Assembly: GCA_964429015.1 (NCBI GenBank)
Contig: CAYSAM010000007.1
Coordinates: 1-39,675, forward strand
DNA: 39,675 bases
From: MFAQ01 sp964429015
GTDB lineage: Bacteria > Patescibacteriota > Microgenomatia > UBA1400 > MFAQ01
Reading direction: 5' to 3'
Shown here piece by piece: positions 7,759-13,587 of the stretch. Numbering within the stretch: position 1 is the first letter of the stretch; the number at the start of each line of letters is the position of its first letter. The notes under the pieces were generated by a model. The model had not been told where the DNA came from. It searched no databases and saw only the letters and a program-made list of their open reading frames with translations. The position numbers and the translations under genes are program-made.

Positions 7759-7810
7759 CGACTACCTCTTCGATGCCATCGAAGCGCTCTACCAGGTGAG
7801 CTAAGGGCCC
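7738..7810 (-). tRNA. tRNA-Ala (anticodon GGC)
   Basis: It folds as a full cloverleaf of 73 nt. The acceptor stem is GGGCCCT with AGGGTCC (one G-U pair), discriminator A. The D-arm is GCTC/GAGC, the anticodon stem CTTCG/CGAAG with loop ATGGCAT (anticodon GGC), and the T-arm GTCGG/CCGAT with loop TTCGAGT. CCA is not encoded. Its 5' end lies only 4 nt after the stop of the ORF ending at 7815 on the same strand, so the two are probably co-transcribed. Confidence 0.95.
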
Positions 7811-7814
7811 AAAA

Positions 7815-8501
7815 CTAACTAAGCCTATTATAAATCATGTCAGCTAAGGATTCTAGGTCAAGCTGAGTTTTTTTATCAATATAATCTACCCTCAAAACTC
7901 CTTTATAGTTTTTATCTAAAGTTGGTTTACCTTTTGTTCTAGAATCAACTCTAGGTTTGTAAAACTGTCCAAAAGGCACTTTAACTACTTTTCTCCAGTA
8001 CTTTTCTAGTTCTAAAATATCCTGATCAGCTCTACATTGTATGGTAAATCGAAATTTTGAATCATTGATTTCAAAACAAATCTTTAGAAGCTTAATAAAC
8101 AAGACGATAATTCTGTAATCCGAGTTCCCTAAATAAAATCCAGACTTGGATTTTGACTTTGAAGCCTCGCCCAAACATAACATAGCCAAGGCGATTTTTG
8201 CGACTTCAGAATTAGTAATTTTATTTGCCAAAACAACATTTTTTAAGTTAAGATTTTTTAAATATTTTTCTCTGTTAGTATTTCTAACCAGAACTGATTT
8301 TTTACGAGCATCGGCAAGCTTTTTGGATATATTATTTTTAAGAATTTCTTGGGTGTTACTTGGTAGTTCCAGTTTTTTAAACCAAAAAGACATTGTAGCT
8401 TTTGGAACTTTTAACTTCAATAAATCATTTATTTCCGGATACATTTTACCCCCCAAACGATACTTAATAGCCAAATTTATTATTTCTTTTGAGTACCTCA
8501 T
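7815..8501 (-). CDS. HTH plus LAGLIDADG-like protein next to tRNA-Ala
   Basis: The protein has 228 aa from the chosen ATG. Residues 1-45 form a helix-turn-helix pattern (IINLAIKYRLGGKMY, EINDLLKL, VPKATMSFWFKKL). From about 100, ALAMLCLGEASKSKSK, YLGNSDYRIIVLFIKLL and the basic C-terminal half recall LAGLIDADG-type domains (pattern G-E-x-S-K ... N-S-D-x-x-I-x-x-F) seen in homing-endonuclease relatives of Patescibacteria and archaea. That match is from memory and uncertain. The frame is open to 8570, but the upstream part reads through the inverted tRNA copy and is unlikely to be coding. The ATG at 8501 has TGG-TACTAT 5 nt upstream. It sits inside a 22-bp inverted repeat made of the tRNA 3' end, so it may be a mobile gene. 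Confidence 0.72.
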   Translation of the reverse strand: MRYSKEIINLAIKYRLGGKMYPEINDLLKLKVPKATMSFWFKKLELPSNTQEILKNNISKKLADARKKSVLVRNTNREKYLKNLNLKNVVLANKITNSEVAKIALAMLCLGEASKSKSKSGFYLGNSDYRIIVLFIKLLKICFEINDSKFRFTIQCRADQDILELEKYWRKVVKVPFGQFYKPRVDSRTKGKPTLDKNYKGVLRVDYIDKKTQLDLESLADMIYNRLS

Positions 8502-8506
8502 GATTA

Positions 8507-8515
8507 ATAGTACCA
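8507..8515 (-). promoter_or_regulatory. Possible extended -10 of the HTH/LAGLIDADG-like gene
   Basis: TGG then TACTAT, 5 nt before the ATG at 8501. It supports this start over the upstream one. Confidence 0.45.
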
Positions 8516-8536
8516 TAGACATCTTCCATGTAACAA

Positions 8537-8558
8537 GTTCGAGTCCGATAGGGTCCAC
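8537..8558 (+). repeat. 22-bp inverted repeat, right copy (tRNA-Ala 3' fragment)
   Basis: An exact inverted copy of 7737-7758. It reads on the plus strand as the T-loop, 3' T-stem strand and acceptor strand of tRNA-Ala, but has no D-arm or anticodon arm in front. It is therefore a fragment, not a second gene. Confidence 0.9.
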
Positions 8559-8583
8559 AATAACCCCCAATCATGCAAATTTT

Positions 8584-8612
8584 TTGCCTCTAGAATTTCC
8601 AAGGTGTATAAT
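8584..8612 (+). promoter_or_regulatory. Sigma70-type promoter of the lipoprotein gene
   Basis: TTGCCT at 8584-8589, a 17 bp spacer and TATAAT at 8607-8612. The leader is about 31 nt with an AGAGG Shine-Dalgarno sequence. Confidence 0.75.
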
Positions 8613-8649
8613 ATAGGACGAACCAAAATTTCTTTTACAAGAGGTGAAC

Positions 8650-9243
8650 ATGAAAAAAGATAAAGTCATTTTATTTGCGATGCTAACTGTTATCAGTATC
8701 GTTCTTACTGCCTGTGGTGGTGGCACAAGTACTACAATACCCACCAGGCAAGAGCAGCTTCAGGAAACCAATCTTTTTAATCTCCATTTGCTTTGTGGTG
8801 TTAGCACCGAAAAAGAATCAAGCGGTGAATTTCAGTCAGGGTTTTTTCTACTTTTTGGAAGCTCAAATGGAGAAATTACCAGCACATCAATTATGGTGCT
8901 TAAACTGCAAAACCAGGATGGACGCCAATACTTTGCAAATATCCCCAGAGGTATGATTGTCCTCGATCAAAATTCGGAACAAACCGAGCCGACAGTGAAA
9001 TTAGTATTCAAAAAGTCTTGGCTCAAAGATGAAACAAGTATCGAGTATGACAGTGACGGTAGGCTGATTAGCACAGATACCACAGAATATTTTCAATATG
9101 GAAATCGGTACGAATACAGAACTTATACAGCGGGTGCTATTATGGCACCAAACAGTTTTATTGTTCCACAAAATCTGGATGCAGTCACAATTACCTATCC
9201 CACTTCAGAAATATCATCAACTTGCTGGACACAAATTCAATAA
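8650..9243 (+). CDS. Putative lipoprotein, 197 aa
   Basis: The N-terminus is a lipoprotein signal peptide: MKKDK, a hydrophobic stretch and the lipobox LTAC at about residues 16-19 followed by GGG. After cleavage the Cys would be lipidated and anchored to the outer face of the membrane. The mature part is beta-rich and unrecognised. A GTG start two codons upstream is in frame, but the ATG at 8650 has the better spacing to AGAGG. The gene is a single unit with its own promoter and a terminator 7 nt past the stop. Confidence 0.85.
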   Translation: MKKDKVILFAMLTVISIVLTACGGGTSTTIPTRQEQLQETNLFNLHLLCGVSTEKESSGEFQSGFFLLFGSSNGEITSTSIMVLKLQNQDGRQYFANIPRGMIVLDQNSEQTEPTVKLVFKKSWLKDETSIEYDSDGRLISTDTTEYFQYGNRYEYRTYTAGAIMAPNSFIVPQNLDAVTITYPTSEISSTCWTQIQ

Positions 9244-9250
9244 AATTCGC

Positions 9251-9280
9251 AAACTCCTGCCTCATGGCGGGAGTTTTTTA
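9251..9280 (+). terminator. Intrinsic terminator after the lipoprotein gene
   Basis: AAACTCC-x-GCC paired with GGC-x-GGAGTTT around a TCAT loop, then a T-run. Confidence 0.9.
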
Positions 9281-9290
9281 TTATCAATTT

Positions 9291-9299
9291 TGTTACAAT
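9291..9299 (+). promoter_or_regulatory. Extended -10 of tRNA-Ala(CGC)
   Basis: TGT then TACAAT, ending 9 nt before the mature tRNA 5' end, so the primary transcript would carry only a short leader. Confidence 0.55.
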
Positions 9300-9308
9300 T
9301 GTGAGGCT

Positions 9309-9381
9309 GGGCTTGTAGCTCACCTGGTAGAGCGCCTCATTCGCATTGAGGAGGTAAGGGGTTCGATTCCCCTCAAGTCCA
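9309..9381 (+). tRNA. tRNA-Ala (anticodon CGC)
   Basis: A full 73-nt cloverleaf. The acceptor stem is GGGCTTG/CAAGTCC (one G-U pair), discriminator A; D-arm GCTC/GAGC; anticodon stem CCTCA/TGAGG with loop TTCGCAT (anticodon CGC, reading GCG); T-arm AGGGG/CCCCT. CCA is not encoded. It is closely related to tRNA-Ala(GGC) at 7738-7810 in the D-arm and variable region. Confidence 0.95.
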
Positions 9382-9431
9382 CAAGTACACCTGATACCCT
9401 TGCGGTAGCAGGCGTAGTTTGTTTGTTGGAA

Positions 9432-9440
9432 TGGTATAAT
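9432..9440 (+). promoter_or_regulatory. Extended -10 for the 9481 gene
   Basis: TGG then TATAAT. The leader is about 35 nt with an AAGGAG Shine-Dalgarno sequence. Confidence 0.65.
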
Positions 9441-9480
9441 TACGCGGTAAGTACGCAAATTTATATCAAGGAGAAACGTC

Positions 9481-10212
9481 ATGGAATGTGGTCTTGAATC
9501 AAGTTCGTTTTGGTGTACAGATTTTGGTCAGGTTTTAATTCTCACCTTCATATTTGTTCTTGTAGGAATTGCAGTTTGGCAAGGCTATTTGGCCATTAAA
9601 AGGTACAATCAGCCTCGCGACATGTCAAAGTATTCACAGATTACCGGCACTTTCTCATCTGTAGTTGATAAGGTTGACGATGCAGACGAATCTGAACAAG
9701 AAGCTGAGGATACCGATCAAAATGAAGACGACGAAGAAGATGATGATGAAGATAATGATGACGAAGATGACGAGGAAAACTTTGACATCGATGAAGCCTT
9801 TGTAGAGTGGCAGGAAGAAAACAAACTGCCAGACCTAACCAATGCTTCTGTAATCGGTGAATTCTTCGGCTTCAACAACGCCAAAGAGATCGCTATTGCC
9901 GGTTATGACCCAGAAAACAAAGAGTTTTTACTCACAGTTAAACTGGTAACGGGTGAAATTACATCTTTCTACTTCCCGTCAGAGTTGATCGATTTTATGG
10001 CTTCAAGTCAAAGCAATATTCTTATGAATGTAGTATTCGAAGAATATTTTCTTGAATCAGAATTTACTTGGGAAGACGCAGAAAGCATCGAAGAATCTTT
10101 GGCGAAAATTGATTGGAATAGCAATATTTTTACCGAAGAAAACTGTAAAAAAATCAAAATTCACCTAACAGAAGCCGCTTACCTCAAAGCTCTCCGAACA
10201 AAAATATGTTAA
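9481..10212 (+). CDS. Membrane-anchored acidic-linker protein, 243 aa
   Basis: One membrane segment (about residues 17-36) is followed by a basic flank (IKRYNQPR), so the rest is probably cytoplasmic. Residues about 63-100 are a nearly pure Asp/Glu tract. The C-terminal region (about 101-243) looks globular, with beta-strand and helix patterns, and is unrecognised. The ATG follows AAGGAG by 7 nt. It is a single-gene unit with its own promoter and terminator. The acidic tract could bind basic partners or divalent ions; that is inference only. Confidence 0.78.
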   Translation: MECGLESSSFWCTDFGQVLILTFIFVLVGIAVWQGYLAIKRYNQPRDMSKYSQITGTFSSVVDKVDDADESEQEAEDTDQNEDDEEDDDEDNDDEDDEENFDIDEAFVEWQEENKLPDLTNASVIGEFFGFNNAKEIAIAGYDPENKEFLLTVKLVTGEITSFYFPSELIDFMASSQSNILMNVVFEEYFLESEFTWEDAESIEESLAKIDWNSNIFTEENCKKIKIHLTEAAYLKALRTKIC

Positions 10213-10217
10213 ATATC

Positions 10218-10247
10218 ATGCCCGCCATTTTTGGTGGGCATTTTTTT
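10218..10247 (+). terminator. Intrinsic terminator after the 9481 gene
   Basis: ATGCCC-x-CCA paired with TGG-x-GGGCAT, T-rich loop, then seven T. Confidence 0.9.
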
Positions 10248-10251
10248 GGGT

Positions 10252-10257
10252 TAAAAT
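10252..10257 (+). promoter_or_regulatory. -10 of leaderless zinc-ribbon gene
   Basis: TAAAAT then ATACCC then the ATG at 10264. The hexamer lies 5 nt after the T-run of the preceding terminator. Confidence 0.6.
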
Positions 10258-10263
10258 ATACCC

Positions 10264-10458
10264 ATGCAAGACCAACTACTAACCTGCGAAAACTGTGGCA
10301 ATCCTTTTGTTTATTCTGTTTACGAACAAATTCAAAATTCAAAAAACCAACGTACGGGTTTGATTAATCAAACTCCCACAATACCAAAGTACTGCCCAAT
10401 CTGCACCAGCATTAAAGCTAGCGAGCAAAAACACCCCCCCAAACCAAGAAATAGTTGA
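10264..10458 (+). CDS. Small zinc-ribbon protein, 64 aa
   Basis: Two CxxC knuckles (CENC near residues 8-11 and CPIC near 44-47) separated by about 32 residues suggest a single structural zinc site. The pattern resembles small zinc-ribbon proteins of the 'probable zinc-ribbon domain' type, with PKYCPICT as second knuckle. Partner unknown; such proteins often bind nucleic acid or transcription/translation factors. Predicted leaderless start. The stop codon is directly followed by the -35 element of the next unit. Confidence 0.7.
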   Translation: MQDQLLTCENCGNPFVYSVYEQIQNSKNQRTGLINQTPTIPKYCPICTSIKASEQKHPPKPRNS

Positions 10459-10483
10459 CAAATCCCCTGTTATAGGTTACAAT
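10455..10483 (+). promoter_or_regulatory. Strong sigma70-type promoter of the GC-rich unit
   Basis: A perfect TTGACA at 10455-10460, a 17 bp spacer and TACAAT at 10478-10483. It is the best -35/-10 pair in the window on this strand, and it drives the GC-rich segment 10490-10800. Confidence 0.8.
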
Positions 10484-10507
10484 AACAAACATAAAGGAAC
10501 CGGTCGA

Positions 10508-10713
10508 ATGCCCGTTCCCGCTCCGGACAATATGTACTTTTCCCACAATCCGGAATTTAAAAATGGAGGCGCACCGACGCGGCGATCTACCGCGAGCACA
10601 GCACCTCCTTCACTCTTCATCTCGCCGGCACGATCGCCGGCAATACCTCCGCGACAACGAAAGGAAAAAAGCACATGACCTTGGATCATGTAAGCTTAAA
10701 TCCCGACGAGTGA
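10508..10713 (+). pseudogene. GC-rich small gene apparently broken by a -1 frame change
   Basis: A Shine-Dalgarno sequence (AAAGGA) precedes the ATG at 10508, which opens MPVPAPDNMYFSHNPEFKNG. This frame continues to a TGA at 10676 but turns into a Pro/Ser/Arg run typical of a wrong frame. The frame one base back, from about 10570 to a TGA at 10711-10713, reads like ordinary protein (DAAIYREHSTSF, LHLAGTIAGNTSAT, HMTLDHVSLNPDE) but has no start of its own. A -1 shift between about 10561 and 10590 would join them into a protein of about 68 aa. I see no canonical slippery heptamer in the right phase, so an indel, either real or a sequencing error, is the simplest reading. Alternatively the unit is a structured RNA. 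GC content is clearly above its surroundings. Family unknown. Confidence 0.4.
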
Positions 10714-10801
10714 GAACAAGCGCGATGTGTGTAGTGACCGACGCGTAATTCCACTACCGCCTCAATCGCAGCCCAACCCCCTCCTCGGTCCCCGCGAAAG
10801 G

Positions 10802-10841
10802 TTAAAAAAGCCCCCCGCTCATTATCTGAGAGGGGGGCTTT
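10802..10841 (-). terminator. Strong hairpin, terminator mainly for the minus strand
   Basis: AAGCCCCCC pairs with GGGGGGCTT, with a further CTC/GAG pair in the loop. On the minus strand it is followed by six T, as expected for a terminator of the M16 peptidase transcript. On the plus strand only three T follow, so it may also end the GC-rich unit, less efficiently. Confidence 0.8.
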
Positions 10842-10927
10842 AAACTTTCAAAATCAATTCAGATTAAACCAAGACATTTCGCACTAGCATCAATTACCTA
10901 GCGTTCTTATTGCCAAAAATTACCACC

Positions 10928-10968
10928 GTCATTGCGAATCTCAGTATTCTGAGCTGAAGCAATCTATA
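10928..10968 (+). repeat. REP-like element, copy 1
   Basis: It starts GTCATTGCGA and ends AAGCAATCTAT, with an internal palindrome CTCAG-TATT-CTGAG. The ends match the copies at 10998, 12419 and 26628. Confidence 0.65.
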
Positions 10969-10997
10969 CAAATTATTCCAAATATAGTTTTATGTTT

Positions 10998-11027
10998 TAT
11001 AGATTGCCGCGCTCCGCTCACAATGAC
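10998..11027 (-). repeat. REP-like element, copy 2 (inverted)
   Basis: Read on the minus strand: GTCATTGTGAGCGGAGCG, then GGCAATCTAT. Inverted relative to copy 1, so the pair could form a large cruciform or hairpin of about 100 nt. Confidence 0.65.
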
Positions 11028-11058
11028 AGCCAAATATAGTATCGATGAGCTATGAGTC

Positions 11059-11100
11059 GTAAACCGTGAACTGTAATCTGTGAACTGTGATCTGTGAACT
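11059..11100 (+). repeat. Heptad array (6 units) at the M16 gene stop
   Basis: GTAAACC, GTGAACT, GTAATCT, GTGAACT, GTGATCT, GTGAACT in perfect 7-bp register. The last unit overlaps the stop codon (11099-11101) of the minus-strand M16 peptidase gene. Confidence 0.9.
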
Positions 11101-12370
11101 AAAACGGCAATTCCGTGTAATCACCCACCACCGCCACACTCAAAAACTCCTTCTTCAAAAGCTCTCTAGCAAGCTCCAAAGTTTCCGACAACGTAACACT
11201 GGCAATTCTTTTCAAAGTCTCTTCTGGACTCATTAAGTGACCTCTAAAAGTAATATCATCTAGCGCCTCACCCAACACATTCTCTGGCTTATCCATAGCC
11301 AGGGCCATTCTCCCTCTAAAACACTCTTTAGCCATAGCTAGTTCATCTTCTTTTATCACCCATTTACTTTTTGAGTCTCCCAAACCATAACAAATTTCAG
11401 TAATCAGCTCTACCGCTTCCTTTAATTTATTTCTCGGTAAACCCGCGCCAATATATACTTCACCAGCATCGGTAAACGAATCCACATCGGACCCCACTCC
11501 ATAAGCCCAACCTCTCTCTTCCCGCACCTCTCTCATAAGGCGTGATGTCCAGCCATCTCCCAAAATTATATTCAATAATTCTAGTGAGTATCTTCTCTCA
11601 TCATTCAAATCTATTCCTCTAAAAGCCATTACTACTGCCGCCTGCTCTACCTTTCTACTTACCAAAGTTTTTCGCATGTCAGTAGAGCTATCCCAACTAA
11701 ACTTATTTTTCTCTGGTAGTTTTCTGTCGTCTTCTATCAACCCTCCAAACTCTTTTTTGATAAGTTCCAAAACTTGTTTTTCGTCACCAAAGCTTCCCAC
11801 TACACCTACGGTAATATTCTCTGCCACAAACCATTTTTCAAAATAATTTCTCAAGTCCTTAACCGTCATCGCTTTTAAACTTTCCACCGTCCCAATAATT
11901 GGTCTACCCATATTAGTTTTTCCAAACAAAAGTTTGCCACACTCCTCTGCCGCCTTACTGTTTGGCCTATCTTCATACATGTAAAGCTCTTCCAAAATTG
12001 TCCCTCGCTCTTTATCAAAATGTTCTTCTGGTAATAGTGGCTCTGTTACTACCTGCGCCACAATACTCATGGCCGTTTCCAAGTGATTCTTAGCCATCTT
12101 TACCCAAAACCCCATATCGTTTTGACCAGTGTAGGCATTAAAAGCTCCACCAACCTTTTCCACAGCCTCATTGATGTCGTACATCCCGGGAAACTTTTTT
12201 GTTCCCTTAAAAACAAAATGCTCCAAAAAATGAGCCGAACCAGCTTCCTTATCTGTTTCTTCTCTACTGCCAGTACCAATCATTACTCTCACTGTTACCG
12301 ATTCTCGCTCCTCAGGAACCAGAACTACGCGTAAAGAACCCACTTTATGTACTTTAGGTAAAAATCTCAT
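11099..12370 (-). CDS. M16-family zinc peptidase (insulinase/processing-peptidase type)
   Basis: The 423-aa size fits single-chain bacterial M16B peptidases. The inverted zinc motif HxxEH is present as HFLEH (H47, E50, H51), followed by FKGTKKFPG; the third ligand would be E127 in TILEELYMY. The N-terminal G-x-G-S-R-E-E-T (about 32-39) and the C-terminal half with RGWAYGVGSD (substrate-binding R/Y element) are typical. These enzymes degrade peptides, or process presequences in mitochondria; the bacterial substrate here is unknown. Leaderless start (TGG-TTTAAT, 6 nt). A heptad array adjoins its stop. Confidence 0.93.
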   Translation of the reverse strand: MRFLPKVHKVGSLRVVLVPEERESVTVRVMIGTGSREETDKEAGSAHFLEHFVFKGTKKFPGMYDINEAVEKVGGAFNAYTGQNDMGFWVKMAKNHLETAMSIVAQVVTEPLLPEEHFDKERGTILEELYMYEDRPNSKAAEECGKLLFGKTNMGRPIIGTVESLKAMTVKDLRNYFEKWFVAENITVGVVGSFGDEKQVLELIKKEFGGLIEDDRKLPEKNKFSWDSSTDMRKTLVSRKVEQAAVVMAFRGIDLNDERRYSLELLNIILGDGWTSRLMREVREERGWAYGVGSDVDSFTDAGEVYIGAGLPRNKLKEAVELITEICYGLGDSKSKWVIKEDELAMAKECFRGRMALAMDKPENVLGEALDDITFRGHLMSPEETLKRIASVTLSETLELARELLKKEFLSVAVVGDYTELPF

Positions 12371-12376
12371 CTCTCA

Positions 12377-12385
12377 ATTAAACCA
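12377..12385 (-). promoter_or_regulatory. Extended -10 of leaderless M16 peptidase gene
   Basis: TGG, TTTAAT, then 6 nt (TGAGAG) to the ATG at 12370. Nearly identical to the yifB promoter. Confidence 0.65.
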
Positions 12386-12417
12386 CAAAATCAGAACTTT
12401 ACGGTAGCCGAGCTTAA

Positions 12418-13206
12418 TTATAGATTGCCACGCTCCGCTCGCAATGACACACTGTCACTTCCATCACCAGAAAACTCAATTTCTCCTAGCAAATCCGTCC
12501 GCAAGATTCTTGTTTTAACTGCTTCTAAACGTATCAAAGTATCACTACTGGGGTGACCATAACTATTTTTCTTCCCTACTGAAATAATTGAGTACTTAGG
12601 CATAACCGCTTCCAAAAATTCTAAACCACTAGAATATTTAGATCCATGGTGCGCCACTTTTAGCACCTCTGTTTGTCTTATCACTCCACTGCTTATCATT
12701 GCCAATTCATTCTCCAAATCAATATCGCCAGTAAAAAGCACCGAGAGCTTCCCGTAGCTCATTCTCATTACTACCGAAAGTTCATTGGACTCACTAGACC
12801 CGCTCATTGGCACCAAAACATTATTATCACTTCCTTTTAATATCTCAAAAGATAACATTCCATATCTTATTAGATCTTTTTCTTTTGCTTCACTTATTAT
12901 ATTTCCTATTTTGTAATGCTTTTTTATTCCTCCGAGTGCTCCTACATGGTCTTTATCTGAGTGGCTCAAAAATACTAGCTCAACCTGCCTATCCCAAAAA
13001 GGAATATGTTCAGCCAAGCACTGCAAAATTTTATCTTCGTATGCACCTGTATCCACCACCGCCTGAAAACTACCCAATACCACCAGTGCCCCATCTCCTT
13101 GCCCCACATCACAAAAAACTACATGTAGCATTTTATCTGGCCACTCAAAATATATCCAAATAGATAAAAGTAGAACAATAATTACTCCCCACCGTTTCCA
13201 ATCCAC
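12418..13206 (-). CDS. ComEC-type metallo-beta-lactamase domain protein (split ComEC, C-terminal part)
   Basis: The 262-aa protein has an N-terminal membrane anchor (about 7-20), then the metallo-beta-lactamase fold in the ComEC/Rec2 arrangement: FCDVGQGDGALVV (31-43), DTG (52-54), LSHSDKDHVGALGG (80-93), LFTGDID, and AHHGSKYSS near 195. The domain follows the ComEC channel in full-length proteins and is thought to degrade the non-transported DNA strand. The second metal-motif position is Asp (HSDKDH), as in many ComEC homologues. The GTG start has TGG-CAAAAT 5 nt upstream. The last nine codons and the stop lie in a REP-like element, so the natural C-terminus may have been replaced. It is separated from the channel gene by a small membrane gene and a palindrome. 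Confidence 0.85.
   Translation of the reverse strand: MDWKRWGVIIVLLLSIWIYFEWPDKMLHVVFCDVGQGDGALVVLGSFQAVVDTGAYEDKILQCLAEHIPFWDRQVELVFLSHSDKDHVGALGGIKKHYKIGNIISEAKEKDLIRYGMLSFEILKGSDNNVLVPMSGSSESNELSVVMRMSYGKLSVLFTGDIDLENELAMISSGVIRQTEVLKVAHHGSKYSSGLEFLEAVMPKYSIISVGKKNSYGHPSSDTLIRLEAVKTRILRTDLLGEIEFSGDGSDSVSLRAERGNL
12419..12448 (-). repeat. REP-like element, copy 3, inside a coding 3' end
   Basis: Read on the minus strand: GTCATTGCGAGCGGAGCG, then GGCAATCTATA. It encodes the last residues (SLRAERGNL) of the metallo-beta-lactamase protein and supplies its stop codon. Confidence 0.75.
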
Positions 13207-13211
13207 AAGCT

Positions 13212-13220
13212 ATTTTGCCA
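13212..13220 (-). promoter_or_regulatory. Possible extended -10 before the metallo-beta-lactamase gene
   Basis: TGG then CAAAAT, 5 nt before the GTG at 13206. Weak hexamer, but it fits the leaderless pattern. Confidence 0.35.
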
Positions 13221-13221
13221 T

Positions 13222-13251
13222 AAAAAAATCCCGCCCTCAAAGGAACGGGAT
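13222..13251 (-). terminator. Intrinsic terminator after the 13436 gene
   Basis: On the minus strand ATCCCG pairs with CGGGAT, followed by seven T. Confidence 0.85.
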
Positions 13252-13259
13252 CAACAAAA

Positions 13260-13436
13260 CTATTTGCCTTGAGTAAGCGCGGCAACAATCGCGCCCAAAA
13301 CGCCACCGCCGCCGAGAGCAACAACACAAGCAGGTAGAATCGCAAGTGTATACCCATCGAATTTAAAGACAAAAAAGATGATCAACAAAAAAGCTACTAC
13401 AGCACCACCGATAGCATACCTAATTACTCTCAACAT
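13260..13436 (-). CDS. Small membrane protein, 58 aa
   Basis: Two hydrophobic helices (about residues 6-25 and 32-54, the second Gly-rich: ALGGGGVLGAIVAAL) with little else. Function unknown. The ATG at 13436 follows an AGGAG Shine-Dalgarno sequence by 6 nt; the frame is open upstream but without ribosome-binding signals. It has its own TTGCTT-17-TATAAT promoter and terminator, so it is an independent unit inserted between the two halves of the comEC system. Confidence 0.7.
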   Translation of the reverse strand: MLRVIRYAIGGAVVAFLLIIFFVFKFDGYTLAILPACVVALGGGGVLGAIVAALTQGK

Positions 13437-13475
13437 ACGAATCTCCTGTTTCAAAGTTTTTTACTTTCACCCTAT

Positions 13476-13504
13476 ATTATATCAAGACTATAATGCGAAA
13501 GCAA
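13476..13504 (-). promoter_or_regulatory. Sigma70-type promoter of the 13436 gene
   Basis: Minus strand: TTGCTT (13499-13504), 17 bp spacer, TATAAT (13476-13481). Confidence 0.7.
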
Positions 13505-13541
13505 TTATAGGCGTAGATACAAGAGGAAGCACACAACGACA

Positions 13542-13565
13542 TATCAATAACAACAGTTATTGATA
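13542..13565. other. Perfect palindrome, 10-bp arms with AACA loop
   Basis: TATCAATAAC / GTTATTGATA. It lies between the ComEC channel gene stop (13588) and the promoter of the 13436 gene. No T-run follows on either strand, so it looks more like an operator or mRNA-end hairpin than a standard terminator. Confidence 0.75.
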
Positions 13566-13587
13566 GGAGGCGGAGCAAGCTCTTATA

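Larger units (their letters stand above)
10714..11058. other. Gene-free stretch: GC-rich tail, terminator, REP-like pair
   Basis: From 10714 to about 10800 the segment stays GC-rich with no convincing ORF and could be the 3' part of an RNA. Then follow a strong hairpin (10802-10841), an AT-rich spacer and two inverted copies of a REP-like element (10928-10968 and 10998-11027). No tRNA, tmRNA or RNase P signature was found. Confidence 0.6.

Noticed and set aside
8537..8558. Second tRNA gene on the plus strand
   Set aside because: Only the T-loop, 3' T-stem and acceptor strand are present; no D-arm, anticodon arm or 5' acceptor strand precedes them.
8502..8570. N-terminal extension of the HTH/LAGLIDADG-like ORF
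   Set aside because: It reads through the inverted tRNA-Ala fragment (VDPIGLEL comes from tRNA sequence), has no Shine-Dalgarno sequence, and the ATG at 8501 has a -10-like element in front.
10563..10748. 61-aa Arg-rich ORF starting ATGGAGGCG
   Set aside because: No Shine-Dalgarno sequence at proper distance, and an Arg/Ser-rich composition typical of an out-of-frame reading of GC-rich DNA; the other two frames make more sense as a split gene.
10490..10845. tmRNA, RNase P RNA or SRP RNA in the GC-rich unit
   Set aside because: Length and promoter/terminator context fit, but I found no tRNA-like ends with T-arm, no RNase P core (GAGGAAAGTCC) and no SRP GGAAG-type loop.
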